Part shown: in pieces, positions 41,525 to 49,747 of the stretch
How positions within the stretch are numbered: the stretch's first letter is position 1
How the letters are laid out: the number at the start of each line of letters is the position of its first letter
Assembly: GCA_026708325.1 (NCBI GenBank)
Contig: JAPOVC010000021.1
Span: forward strand, 146,782-210,781
DNA length: 64,000 bases
Direction: 5' to 3'
Source of the DNA: Anaerolineaceae bacterium
GTDB lineage: Bacteria; Chloroflexota; Anaerolineae; Aggregatilineales; Phototrophicaceae
Made by a program: the position numbers and the translations under genes
The notes under the pieces: generated by a model
The model's database searches: none
Seen by the model: the letters and a program-made list of their open reading frames with translations, nothing else
Told to the model about the DNA's origin: nothing

Positions 41525-42586
41525 ATGAAGATACTGGTTACCGGCGCCACGGGGCGCATCGGCGCCAACCTGGTCATGCGCCTGCTGGACAAGGGACACG
41601 CGATTCGGAGCCTGGTCTACCCCGGCGATGCCAGCCGCGCCGGCAAGCTGGACGGTCTTGCCAACGTGGAAACGGTATGGGGCGATCTGCGCAACCCGCA
41701 GGACCTGCGCGACGCTGTGGCCGGCGTCGACGTCGTCTACCACCTGGCAGCGGCCTTTGGCGGACCCTTTGACAATCGCCAGTACCTGGACATCAACGTC
41801 GCGGGCACGCTCAACCTGCTGGAAAGCGTGCGCGAGTTATGCCCGAAACTGCATCGCTTCGTCTATGCCAGCACCGCCGGCGTCTACTGGAGCCTGCGGG
41901 AATACGGGCGCTACTTCGAAACGCCCATCAGCGAGGACATGGTGGACCGCCGTTACCCGGACATGCCCTACCTGATGACCAAGTGGCTGGGCGAGGAACT
42001 GGCCGTCGCGTATCAGCTGCAGTACGCGGTCCCGGTTACCGTGCTGCGTTTCTCCACCGTCATCGATCCGGGCGAGTTCCTCAACGAGCGCGGCCTGCCA
42101 ACGCTCTTCCTCTACAGCACGGCGTACGAGCGCTACAAATCAGAGACCCGCGCCGACCCCGCGGAGCAGGCGATGATCGACGAATTGCTGGCCGGTTGGG
42201 ATGGACAGGAAAAATTCCTGATCAGCCTGAACCCCAACGGCGTGCCCTACCACGAGCAGTTCGCCGACGTACGCGACATCGTGCAAGGGCTGGAACTGGG
42301 CATCGCAGTCGATGCGGCCGTCGGCCAGATCTTCAACCTCTCCGGCGCGGCAATCTTCGACTGGGGCGAACTGGTGCCGCGCCTGGCGGAGCGTTACCAA
42401 TTGCCCGTCGCCGAGGCGCGGATACCCTACGCCAACCATTACGAGATCGACCTGGGCAGGATCGAAAAACTGCTGGGCTTCCGACCGCAGCACGACTTCG
42501 ACAGCATCCTGGCGACGGCTGAAGCCATGCGCCGCGGCGAATCAACCGACGTCGTCCCCAACGGCGTCGCCTACGGTCCGGCGTGA
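41525..42586 (+). CDS. NAD-dependent epimerase/dehydratase (extended SDR)
   Basis: 353 residues; TGGAGAAACGCG precedes the ATG. NAD-binding TGATGRIGANL (residues 7-17), active-site Ser/Thr region YASTAGVYWS (about 116) and a Tyr-x3-Lys in PYLMTKWLGEEL (about 150). Extended SDRs of this type epimerise or dehydrate nucleotide sugars or oxidise sugar acids such as uronates. The next gene, 13 bases on, is an enolase-superfamily enzyme, so a joint role in uronic or aldonic acid catabolism is plausible. Confidence 0.85.
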   Translation: MKILVTGATGRIGANLVMRLLDKGHAIRSLVYPGDASRAGKLDGLANVETVWGDLRNPQDLRDAVAGVDVVYHLAAAFGGPFDNRQYLDINVAGTLNLLESVRELCPKLHRFVYASTAGVYWSLREYGRYFETPISEDMVDRRYPDMPYLMTKWLGEELAVAYQLQYAVPVTVLRFSTVIDPGEFLNERGLPTLFLYSTAYERYKSETRADPAEQAMIDELLAGWDGQEKFLISLNPNGVPYHEQFADVRDIVQGLELGIAVDAAVGQIFNLSGAAIFDWGELVPRLAERYQLPVAEARIPYANHYEIDLGRIEKLLGFRPQHDFDSILATAEAMRRGESTDVVPNGVAYGPA

Positions 42587-42599
42587 GGGAGGGAAGGCC

Positions 42600-43793
42600 A
42601 TGACTGCTTCTCGAATCACCAGAATTGAAGCAGGGACCCTGGTGGGGCGCCGGCCGCGGATTGCCGGCAGCAATTCACGCCTGTCCATACACGGGCAGGA
42701 AGTGCGCGTACCCCTGCTCCGCCTCGGCACGGAGGACGGCGCCAGCGGTTTCGGCCCGGTCAACCTTGACGCCCTGCGGGTGGCCGGGGTCCTCGGCGCG
42801 CCGCTCGACGCGTTGATCACAGCGGAGCGCGGTGTCGCCGACGCGGCGCTCGCCCTGGAGTACCCGCTGTGGGACCTGCTCGGGCAGGTGACGGGCGAAC
42901 CCGTCTACCGGCTGGTGGCGCAGCAGGCAGGGAAAGCCGTCGCAGCGGGACCCCTGCGCGTCCCCTGCTACGATACGACGCTCCTGATCGACGACCTGCA
43001 TCTGGAGGACGATGCCGCGGCCGCCGCCCTCATCGCCGAAGAAGCGCTCTTCGGTTTCGCCAACAACCACCGCGCCTTCAAGATCAAGGTTGGGCGCGGC
43101 GCTTTTCACATGCCGCTGGAACAGGGCACACAACGCGATATCGCCGTCGTGCGGGCGGTGCGCGAAGCCGTCGGCCCTGGCGCGCGCCTGATGATCGACG
43201 CCAACAACGGCTACAACCAGAACATCGCCAAACGCGTACTGGCCGGGACCGCCGACTGCAAGCTCTTCTGGCTGGAGGAGGCCTTTCAGGAAGACCCGGT
43301 CCTGTATGAGGACCTGCACAAGTGGATGGAGCGGGAGGGTCTGACGGTGTTGATCGCCGATGGTGAGTCCTGGGCGCCGCGGGAGCTCATGGACTGGGCG
43401 CGCCAGGGCCACGTGGACGTGATCCAGTACGACATATTCACCCACGGCTTCAGCAACTGGCTACGCACGGGCGCGCAACTGGATGCCTGGCGCGCCCGCA
43501 GCGCGCCGCACCATTACGGCCGCCACCTGGGCAACTACGTCTCGGGCCACCTGGCAGGGGCCATCGAGCGCTACACCTTTGCCGAGTGGGACGAGGTGAC
43601 GACGCCGGGCCTGGATGCCTCCGCCTATCGCGTCGAGGAAGGCGAGGTGGTCATCCCCGATTCACCGGGTTTCGGGCTGGCGCTGGACGAGGAGGTCTTC
43701 CGCGCGGCTGTGGCGCAGGGCGGCTACGAGTTGACGCTGCGCGATCACGGCCACGCACTGCGCCAGATTTTGCCCGGCGCCTGGTACGCCTGA
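42600..43793 (+). CDS. Enolase-superfamily protein (mandelate racemase subgroup), second copy type
   Basis: 397 residues; GGGAAGG precedes the ATG at 42600, and a longer upstream frame overlapping the epimerase is rejected. TIM-barrel active site: FKIKVGRG (Lys-x-Lys, about residue 162), LMIDANNGYN (Asp), LFWLEEAFQED (Glu), LIADGESW (Glu) and a late HHYGRHLGNY. It is not closely related to the protein at 27948. Probably a sugar-acid dehydratase working after the epimerase. Confidence 0.85.
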   Translation: MTASRITRIEAGTLVGRRPRIAGSNSRLSIHGQEVRVPLLRLGTEDGASGFGPVNLDALRVAGVLGAPLDALITAERGVADAALALEYPLWDLLGQVTGEPVYRLVAQQAGKAVAAGPLRVPCYDTTLLIDDLHLEDDAAAAALIAEEALFGFANNHRAFKIKVGRGAFHMPLEQGTQRDIAVVRAVREAVGPGARLMIDANNGYNQNIAKRVLAGTADCKLFWLEEAFQEDPVLYEDLHKWMEREGLTVLIADGESWAPRELMDWARQGHVDVIQYDIFTHGFSNWLRTGAQLDAWRARSAPHHYGRHLGNYVSGHLAGAIERYTFAEWDEVTTPGLDASAYRVEEGEVVIPDSPGFGLALDEEVFRAAVAQGGYELTLRDHGHALRQILPGAWYA

Positions 43794-43817
43794 AGGCCGC
43801 CGCGCTGTCGTCAGGCC

Positions 43818-44402
43818 TCAGTCCTGCGGGTTGGGGAAGAGATCGCTGACCGGCAGGCGGAAGCCCGGCAGGACCGCGCCGCCGTCGATGAGGTCGTCGC
43901 CGGCCAGGGTCTGCACTGACTCACCGGCGCGGTGCAACTCGACAGCGCGCTCGTCCATGTCGACCAGCCAGACCATCTGCGTGCCGTGCTCCAGGTAGCG
44001 CGCGGCCTTCTCCCGCAGTTCAGGCCAGGTGTTGCTGTCGCTGCGGATCTCCACGGCCAGCAGCGGCGCTTCGCGCGGGATGACCTTGCCCCGCTGTCGA
44101 TCAACGGCCACGTCCGGGCAACAGCGCCAGTCGCCGAGGTCATAGAGGCACTCCACCAGCGCGCCATGGCCAGGCAGGGCGTTCGTCCACAGCCAGACGG
44201 TGAAATGCGTGCCAATAATTGCCTGAACCTGAGCGTGGATGCTGTTGTTTGGCATTTCCAGAACGTCTCCCGCGGCGTTGAAGCGATAGTGGATGTCGGG
44301 ATGGGCTGCGACCAGGGCGACGAACTCGTCCATGGTCATGTCGGCGAAGGTCGCGATGACGGCCTTTTCGGCGGCTTCGGTGTCACGCACCGGGGTTTCC
44401 AT
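43818..44402 (-). CDS. Uma2-family (DUF820) putative endonuclease, copy 1
   Basis: 194 residues from the ATG at 44402 (GGAGG seven bases upstream; an upstream ATG lacks a site). Restriction-endonuclease fold: the pattern YDLGDWRCCPDVAV ... [15 protein letters not shown] ... KAARYLEHG supplies the PD...ExK-type residues. The role of Uma2 proteins is unsettled; they are highly expanded in Chloroflexota and cyanobacteria. Closest to the copy at 53170 (shared FNAAGDV, GTHxTxWLWTxALPG, LEHGTQMVWL). Confidence 0.8.
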   Translation of the reverse strand: METPVRDTEAAEKAVIATFADMTMDEFVALVAAHPDIHYRFNAAGDVLEMPNNSIHAQVQAIIGTHFTVWLWTNALPGHGALVECLYDLGDWRCCPDVAVDRQRGKVIPREAPLLAVEIRSDSNTWPELREKAARYLEHGTQMVWLVDMDERAVELHRAGESVQTLAGDDLIDGGAVLPGFRLPVSDLFPNPQD

Positions 44403-44430
44403 GGTGGCCTCCTGCAATTCGCATGGTTCC

Positions 44431-44436
44431 AGTTTA
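44431..44436 (-). promoter_or_regulatory. -10 element of Uma2 copy 1 (GGTAAACT)
   Basis: TAAACT on the minus strand, 28 bases before the ATG; variant of the recurring motif. Confidence 0.35.
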
Positions 44437-44468
44437 CCTCAACAACTTGCCGGTCAGCCTCGCGGCGC

Positions 44469-47381
44469 TTACAGCACCTTTGTCACCGTGCCGGGCAGGT
44501 CCGCCCGCTCCTGACCCGCCGCCTCCAGCGCCGCCGCTGACCCCAGCACGACGATGTCACCGTGATCTCGCACGGCGGCCAGGGCATCGGCAAAGCGGCG
44601 CAGGTCGGCGCCGGTGGTGGCCAGCACCTGCTCGCGGTTCTCCTGGCGCATGTCCTCCGTCAGGCCGACCAGATGACGCATGAGCGAGCTGTAACCCTGG
44701 GCATCGGGCAACTGGTAGCTGTCCAGGCTGCCGATGGCGCCAATGATGGCCCGCGTGACCTCGTCGCGACCGGGACGGTACTGCGCCAGGGCAGCCGCGG
44801 CGCCATCGCAGGCGTCGAGGGTGCGCAAGAGCTGAGGGTCGCGGTAGGAGAGAAAATTGAAGACCCCCGAGAGACGGTCGTGAACGGCGAAGCCCCCGTA
44901 GGCGCCGCCCTGCACGCGCAGCTTCTCCCAGAGCCAGGATGTATTCAGCCAGCCGCGCGCGACCATGGCCGAGCCATGCCAGGTATAGCCGTGGTCCGTC
45001 AGGCGTGCGCCCTTGCCGACGTAGTTGACCTGCGCCGGCAGGCTCAACCCTTCGCGCGCGGGCATGGTCTCGCGGCCCCAGCGCTGACCTTGTGACGGGG
45101 CCGCCGGCAATGTCTCCAGAAAGGCGCCCAGTTGTGGACGAAAGGCGTCCAGGCCCCTTGCATCCAGTGTGACGTTGGCGATCATGTGCCTGCGGTTGAC
45201 GAGGCGGCGGCGAATGTCTTCCAGGATGGCGCCGGCCTCAGCCTTGCCCTCCTCGCTGTGGCGAATGCGCTCACGCAGGAAAAGGAGGTTGCTGACTCCG
45301 CCCATCTGCTCGCCGACCCAGCCCGCTTCGGTGAAGTGGGCGCCGAGGCGCGAGTTGACGACGGCGTGGCCGCCGGGGATCAGGCCGCTTTCGGCGCCGG
45401 CCTTCTCCTCCAGGGCCAGCTGCAGGAAGCGTTCCGGGTCCTCGAAGGTGGCGTCCAGCAGCACGTCGCGCAGGATGTCGAGCATGTCCTGCGCCTGGGC
45501 CAGGGTGCCCTTCGCGCGCAGCATCAGCCAGGCGCTGCAATCCTCGCTGCCAACGACGGAGGAGAGGGCGGTGCCGGCGCGAATGCCGCCGGTCTTGCGC
45601 CCGATGCGCTGCGACAGGCGCAGGTAGTCCTCGTGACGGGTGCCCATCTCCAGCAGGGCGGCGCTGAAGAGCGGCACCCAGGGCAGCAGTTCGCGCGGCA
45701 GGGCGCGCAGGTTCAGCGCCAGATCGAGATAAACGATCCCGTTGGTGAAGAGGTCGTGGGTCAACAGGGGAACGTCGTGCAGCCGCTCTTCTTCAACGGG
45801 GATGACGCGGCTCCGGGGTTCCAGGTCCTCCAGACGCAACAGGGGGATGGTGGCCAGCGCCTCGGGCGTATCGGGCGTCTCCTGGGCGCGGCGCAGGGCC
45901 TCCGCCTCTTCCCTGAGGGCCTCCATTTCCTGCCCGCTCATGGCGCTGCGGGCCGCCTCCAGGCGCGCCCGCTCGGCGGAGAGGCGCTTTTCCTCGGCCG
46001 CGGGATCGGGCTCCAGCAACACCGTGGCCCGGTGCGGGTTTTCCAGCAACCACTTGCGAATCAGCGCTTCAAACCAGGGCTCGCCGCGGTCAATGCGGCC
46101 CTTGAGGGCCGCCAGCGGCGCTTCAAAGGCCAGCGGCGCCAGCGGATCGCGGTCATGGAGCCAGCTGGTCATGGCGCGCAGCATCAGGGCCAGCCCGCGC
46201 GGAAAGCCGCCGGTGTTGTTCTCGCGCAGGCGGAACTCGACGGTGTTGACGGCCGCCTCGATCATTTCGGCCTCAATGCCTGCGGTCGCCAGCGTCTCCA
46301 GGGTGTCCAGAATCAGGCGCTCGACAACGCCGGCGTCGGCCACGTCGATGCCCTTCATACCGGCGGAGAAGGTCATCTGTCGCAAATGGCCGCCGGTCCC
46401 GCCCGTGACGTCCTCGCCGAGGCCGGAATCGATGAGCGCCACCCGCAGCGGCGAGGCGGGCGTGCCCAGCAGGATGTAATCGAGGATGCCGAGGCCCAGA
46501 GTCAGTTCGGCGTCGCTGAACTCGTCCAGCATCCAGTTGAGCGTCATCAGCCCCTTCTGCTGCGCCTCGTCGCCGGTGACGGCGTAGCCCACGCGGATAC
46601 TGCGCGGCTCCGTCCAGCGTTGTTGCAGCGGGATCTCCGGCGACTGCGACTGCGCCCCGAAGTCGCGGATGAAATCGTCGACGAGACGCAATCGCTCCTG
46701 CGGGTCATCGTCGCCGTAGAACCAGATGCGCGCGTTCCCGGGGTGGTAGCAGGTCTCGTGGAACTGGCGGAACTTTTCCCAGGTCAGGTCGGGGATCTGC
46801 CGCGGGTCGCCGCCGGAATCGTGGCCGTAGACGGTATCCGGGAAAATGGCCTGCTCCGATTCACGGCCCAGCAGGCTGTCCGGCGAGGACCAGGCGCCCT
46901 TCATCTCGTTGAAGACCACACCCTGAAAGACCAGATTGCCGTCGTCGTCGGGCTCGTGGCGCCAGCCTTCCTGGGCCAGTACGCGCGGCGAAATGCGCGG
47001 GTAAAAAACAGCGTCGAGATAGACGTCGACCAGGTTGTAGAAGTCCTGCAGGTTCTGGCTGGCGACGGGGTAGGTGGTCTTGTCGGGGTAGGTCATGGCG
47101 TTGAGGAAGGTGTTGAGCGAGCCGCGCGCCAGCTGGATGAAAGGGTCCTTGACCGGGTACTTGCGCGAGCCGCAGAGTACGGAATGCTCGAGGATGTGCG
47201 GCAGGCCGGTCGAATCGGGCGGCGGCGTGGTGAAGGTGATGCCGAAGACCTTGTTGCTGTCGTCGTTTTCAAGCGAGATGAGCTGCGCGCCGCTGCGCCG
47301 GTGGCGGTAGATGCGCGCCTGGCTGTTGATCTCCGGGATGTCCTGCGCGCGCAGGGTCTCAAAGCCGTGAAGCAGGGTCAT
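44469..47381 (-). CDS. M16C-family zinc metallopeptidase (presequence-protease/PreP-like)
   Basis: 970 residues from the ATG at 47381 (AGGAG seven bases upstream), the normal length for PreP/Cym1 proteins. The inverted zinc motif HILEH lies near residue 56, followed by LNAMTYPDKTTYPVASQN, typical of the first M16 domain. The middle has the M16C-associated helical linker (Glu/Ala/Arg-rich, about 455-520), and two inactive M16-like domains form the C-terminal half. It degrades short unfolded peptides in a closed chamber. No signal peptide. Divergent from the BI-1-type gene. Confidence 0.9.
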   Translation of the reverse strand: MTLLHGFETLRAQDIPEINSQARIYRHRRSGAQLISLENDDSNKVFGITFTTPPPDSTGLPHILEHSVLCGSRKYPVKDPFIQLARGSLNTFLNAMTYPDKTTYPVASQNLQDFYNLVDVYLDAVFYPRISPRVLAQEGWRHEPDDDGNLVFQGVVFNEMKGAWSSPDSLLGRESEQAIFPDTVYGHDSGGDPRQIPDLTWEKFRQFHETCYHPGNARIWFYGDDDPQERLRLVDDFIRDFGAQSQSPEIPLQQRWTEPRSIRVGYAVTGDEAQQKGLMTLNWMLDEFSDAELTLGLGILDYILLGTPASPLRVALIDSGLGEDVTGGTGGHLRQMTFSAGMKGIDVADAGVVERLILDTLETLATAGIEAEMIEAAVNTVEFRLRENNTGGFPRGLALMLRAMTSWLHDRDPLAPLAFEAPLAALKGRIDRGEPWFEALIRKWLLENPHRATVLLEPDPAAEEKRLSAERARLEAARSAMSGQEMEALREEAEALRRAQETPDTPEALATIPLLRLEDLEPRSRVIPVEEERLHDVPLLTHDLFTNGIVYLDLALNLRALPRELLPWVPLFSAALLEMGTRHEDYLRLSQRIGRKTGGIRAGTALSSVVGSEDCSAWLMLRAKGTLAQAQDMLDILRDVLLDATFEDPERFLQLALEEKAGAESGLIPGGHAVVNSRLGAHFTEAGWVGEQMGGVSNLLFLRERIRHSEEGKAEAGAILEDIRRRLVNRRHMIANVTLDARGLDAFRPQLGAFLETLPAAPSQGQRWGRETMPAREGLSLPAQVNYVGKGARLTDHGYTWHGSAMVARGWLNTSWLWEKLRVQGGAYGGFAVHDRLSGVFNFLSYRDPQLLRTLDACDGAAAALAQYRPGRDEVTRAIIGAIGSLDSYQLPDAQGYSSLMRHLVGLTEDMRQENREQVLATTGADLRRFADALAAVRDHGDIVVLGSAAALEAAGQERADLPGTVTKVL

Positions 47382-47411
47382 GGCCACTCCTGATGACGAA
47401 AAGGCTCGCGA

Positions 47412-47417
47412 TTGTAG
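47412..47417 (-). promoter_or_regulatory. -10 element of the M16C peptidase gene
   Basis: Minus-strand TACAAT in GCTACAAT, 30 bases before the ATG; no clear -35. Confidence 0.4.
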
Positions 47418-47449
47418 CAGTTGCGCCGCGGCGCGGGCAGGCCGGACGC

Positions 47450-47479
47450 TTGTCAGACGGCGCTCCCGCGTGGTAGGCT
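47450..47479 (+). promoter_or_regulatory. Promoter candidate of the BI-1/YccA gene
   Basis: TTGTCA (47450-47455), 18 bases, TAGGCT (47474-47479). The -35 matches in 5 of 6 positions and the -10 in 4 of 6. Confidence 0.35.
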
Positions 47480-47549
47480 GATGGCACCCTGATGCGATGC
47501 TTTCAACAGGGCGAAGCGCCGGCGCCCTGCCGGCAAAGCGAGGAGAATC

Positions 47550-48275
47550 ATGAGCTATCAACCTACTCCGGCTGTGCAGGAAGTCGGCGGTCTGCCCTCC
47601 TTACCGGGCGTGGCGATTCAGCCGCTGCTGCGCCAGGTCTACATGTGGATGACCCTGGCCATGCTGGTCACCACGGCCAGCGCGCTGGTCATCAGCAGCG
47701 TCGCCCTGGAACTGCTGGTCACCAACCCGGCCATCATCATCGTGGCCATCGTCGCCCAGCTCGGGCTGGTGCTGGCGCTCTCCTGGGGCCTGCAGCGCAT
47801 GTCCGTAACGCTGGCGCAGATCCTCTTTTTCGTCTACGCCGCCAGCGTGGGCGTGACCCTGTCGCTGATCCTGCTGGTCTATGAAAACACGACGGTTATC
47901 TCGGCCTTCGCCACGACGGCCGTGCTCTTCTTCGTGATGACGATGTTCGGCCTGACCACGCGCGTGGACCTGACGCGCTACAGCAGCTACTTCATGATCG
48001 GCCTGGTCGGGCTGTTCATCGCCCTGATCGTCAATTCCTTCATCGGCAGCTCAACGACCGAACTGCTGTTGAGCTTCGTGGGCGTGGTGCTGTTCTCGGG
48101 CTTGACGGCCTACGACACGCAACGCATCCAGCGCCTGGCGCAGGACCCGCGCCTGGCGGGCGAGGGCGAGGCCACCATGTCGCGCCTGGCCATCATGGGC
48201 GCGCTGGGCCTCTATCTCAACTTCCTGAACCTGTTTATCTTCCTGCTGCGCCTCTTCGGCGGCGGCCGCGACTAG
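47550..48275 (+). CDS. Bax inhibitor-1/YccA-family membrane protein
   Basis: 241 residues, seven predicted membrane helices from about residue 30, with the short polar N-terminus typical of bacterial YccA/YbhL-like proteins. The family motif YDTQRIQRLAQ lies in the loop before the last helix (near residue 190). Members act as pH-sensitive calcium-leak channels or modulate FtsH proteolysis. GAGGAG six bases before the ATG. Its stop codon overlaps the convergent sulfatase stop in a shared CTAG. A 43-base copy of its 3' end lies at 53063. Confidence 0.88.
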   Translation: MSYQPTPAVQEVGGLPSLPGVAIQPLLRQVYMWMTLAMLVTTASALVISSVALELLVTNPAIIIVAIVAQLGLVLALSWGLQRMSVTLAQILFFVYAASVGVTLSLILLVYENTTVISAFATTAVLFFVMTMFGLTTRVDLTRYSSYFMIGLVGLFIALIVNSFIGSSTTELLLSFVGVVLFSGLTAYDTQRIQRLAQDPRLAGEGEATMSRLAIMGALGLYLNFLNLFIFLLRLFGGGRD

Positions 48276-49690
48276 CGCAGGGCGCGCACCCGCGACTGCT
48301 GGATGACGCGGTCTTCAATCCAGTGGTCGCGGTACCAGCAACAGGTCTCAAAACGGTCGTTCAGCGCGTTCATGCGCGCGCCCAGTTGCTGCCGAAAGTC
48401 CAATAGCAGCCCACGCAGCGCCGCGTCCTGCGCCAGGTTGCGCTGCTGGTACGGGTCCGCCAGGTTGTCGTAGAGGTGCTCCTCCCCGTCCGCGCGGTAT
48501 GTGGCATAGGTGTACCTGCGACTGCGCAGGGCGCGCCACTCGTGTCCGTCCTCGAAGATGGCGGTCGCGCCCATCCCCTGCATAAAGGCAGCTGAGGGTT
48601 CCGGCCCATGCGCCCCGAGCGCGCTGTGGGCCAGCGACGTCCCCTCGACTTCCGCGGGCACGGGCAGGTCGAGCAGGCTGAGCAAGGTGGGCATGATATC
48701 GGGCGTATTGAACGGGACGTCGGTCACGCGCCCGGCGGGGACGGTGCCCGGCCAGCGCAGCAAAAAGGGCACGCGCACTGCCTCTTCGTAGAAGATGTTT
48801 TTGGCGCGGCGCCCCTGCGCGCCGAACATCTCACCGTGGTCGGAGGTGAAGACCACGACGGTATTCGAGCGCGCCCCGCTGGCCTCCAGCGCCTCCAGCA
48901 GACGGCCAAGGTTCCAGTCCAGGTTGGCGGTCATGGCGTAATAGACGCGCATCCATTCGGGCAACTGTCCGCGCTGCGCGTCACTGAGCCGCGCCCAGGC
49001 GTCCGCGTGCGGGTCGTTTTCGGGCCGGTAGTTGGGTGGCAACTCAAAGCTCACGTCCCTAAATCGCGCCAGCCACTCCTCGGGGACGTTGTCCGGCCCC
49101 CAGGGGTCATGGGGCGTGCCGTAGGAAAGGAAGAGCGCGAAGGGGCCTTCGCCGGCGGCCAGTTGCTGCAACTGCGCGATGGCCAGGTCGGTCTGGCCGT
49201 CGGGCTCGTAGCCCGGGAGCGTGATCCGTTGCGGACTGTCCGTATGGTAGTACTGGTCCCAATAAGTGTGGTGGAAGCCGTAGGAGGCCCAGAAGCCGTC
49301 GAAGCCCAGACGCTGCGGACCGGGCGGGGTGAAGGAGTTGCGCGGCTCATCATGGTGACCGAGCTGGTTGGCCGAGAGGTGCCACTTGCCGATGTAACTG
49401 GTCGCGTAGCCGCCCTCACCCAGCACGTGGCCGAGGGCGCGGTGCTGCGGGCTGAGGCGCAGTTCGTTAATGACCATGCCCGTGCTGCTCGAGTACTTGC
49501 CGGTGAAGAGCGAGGCGCGGTAGGGCGCGCACATGGGGCTGCCGGAGACGCAGTTGCGGAAGTCGACCGATTCTGTCGCAAGGCGGTCCATGTGGGGCGT
49601 CTGCGCGCGCGCATCGCCGGCATGGCCGCAGGACTGCAGGCGCAACTGGTCGGCGAGGACGAAAATCAGGTTCGGGCGAGCATCGGACAC
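48272..49690 (-). CDS. Type I sulfatase (formylglycine-dependent)
   Basis: 472 residues. The sulfatase signature CAPYR (Cys54, the residue converted to formylglycine) follows NCVSGSPM. Metal-site Asp residues appear in VLADQLR (residues 11-17) and VVVFTSDHGEMFG (about 285), and a Lys/His pair in GKWHLS (about 98). No signal peptide is present, so it desulfates substrates in the cytoplasm. It is the last gene behind a sugar ABC transporter in the same direction (57-base gap with a hairpin), which points to uptake and desulfation of a sulfated sugar. Confidence 0.9.
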   Translation of the reverse strand: MSDARPNLIFVLADQLRLQSCGHAGDARAQTPHMDRLATESVDFRNCVSGSPMCAPYRASLFTGKYSSSTGMVINELRLSPQHRALGHVLGEGGYATSYIGKWHLSANQLGHHDEPRNSFTPPGPQRLGFDGFWASYGFHHTYWDQYYHTDSPQRITLPGYEPDGQTDLAIAQLQQLAAGEGPFALFLSYGTPHDPWGPDNVPEEWLARFRDVSFELPPNYRPENDPHADAWARLSDAQRGQLPEWMRVYYAMTANLDWNLGRLLEALEASGARSNTVVVFTSDHGEMFGAQGRRAKNIFYEEAVRVPFLLRWPGTVPAGRVTDVPFNTPDIMPTLLSLLDLPVPAEVEGTSLAHSALGAHGPEPSAAFMQGMGATAIFEDGHEWRALRSRRYTYATYRADGEEHLYDNLADPYQQRNLAQDAALRGLLLDFRQQLGARMNALNDRFETCCWYRDHWIEDRVIQQSRVRALR

Positions 49691-49711
49691 GGCGGCTCCT
49701 TCAGGCGGAAC

Positions 49712-49737
49712 GGGGGCGACCAGCGCTGACCGCCCCC
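49712..49737 (-). terminator. Strong intercistronic hairpin after the third binding-protein gene
   Basis: Symmetric GGGGGCG-AC-CAGCGCTG-AC-CGCCCCC, two stacked stems with symmetric internal mismatches, starting 10 bases after the binding-protein stop codon and just before the sulfatase. No T tract. Confidence 0.6.
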
Positions 49738-49747
49738 GCCTGCACCT

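Noticed and set aside
45132..47393. Very long open frame (about 750 codons) on the plus strand opposite the M16C peptidase
   Set aside because: GC-rich antisense frame; the minus strand has a clear peptidase with zinc motif, ribosome site and normal length. The same applies to long antisense frames opposite the carbamoyltransferase (9445-11148), GH2 (37685-39409), the permeases at 18640-20241 and secreted paralog B (13014-14519).
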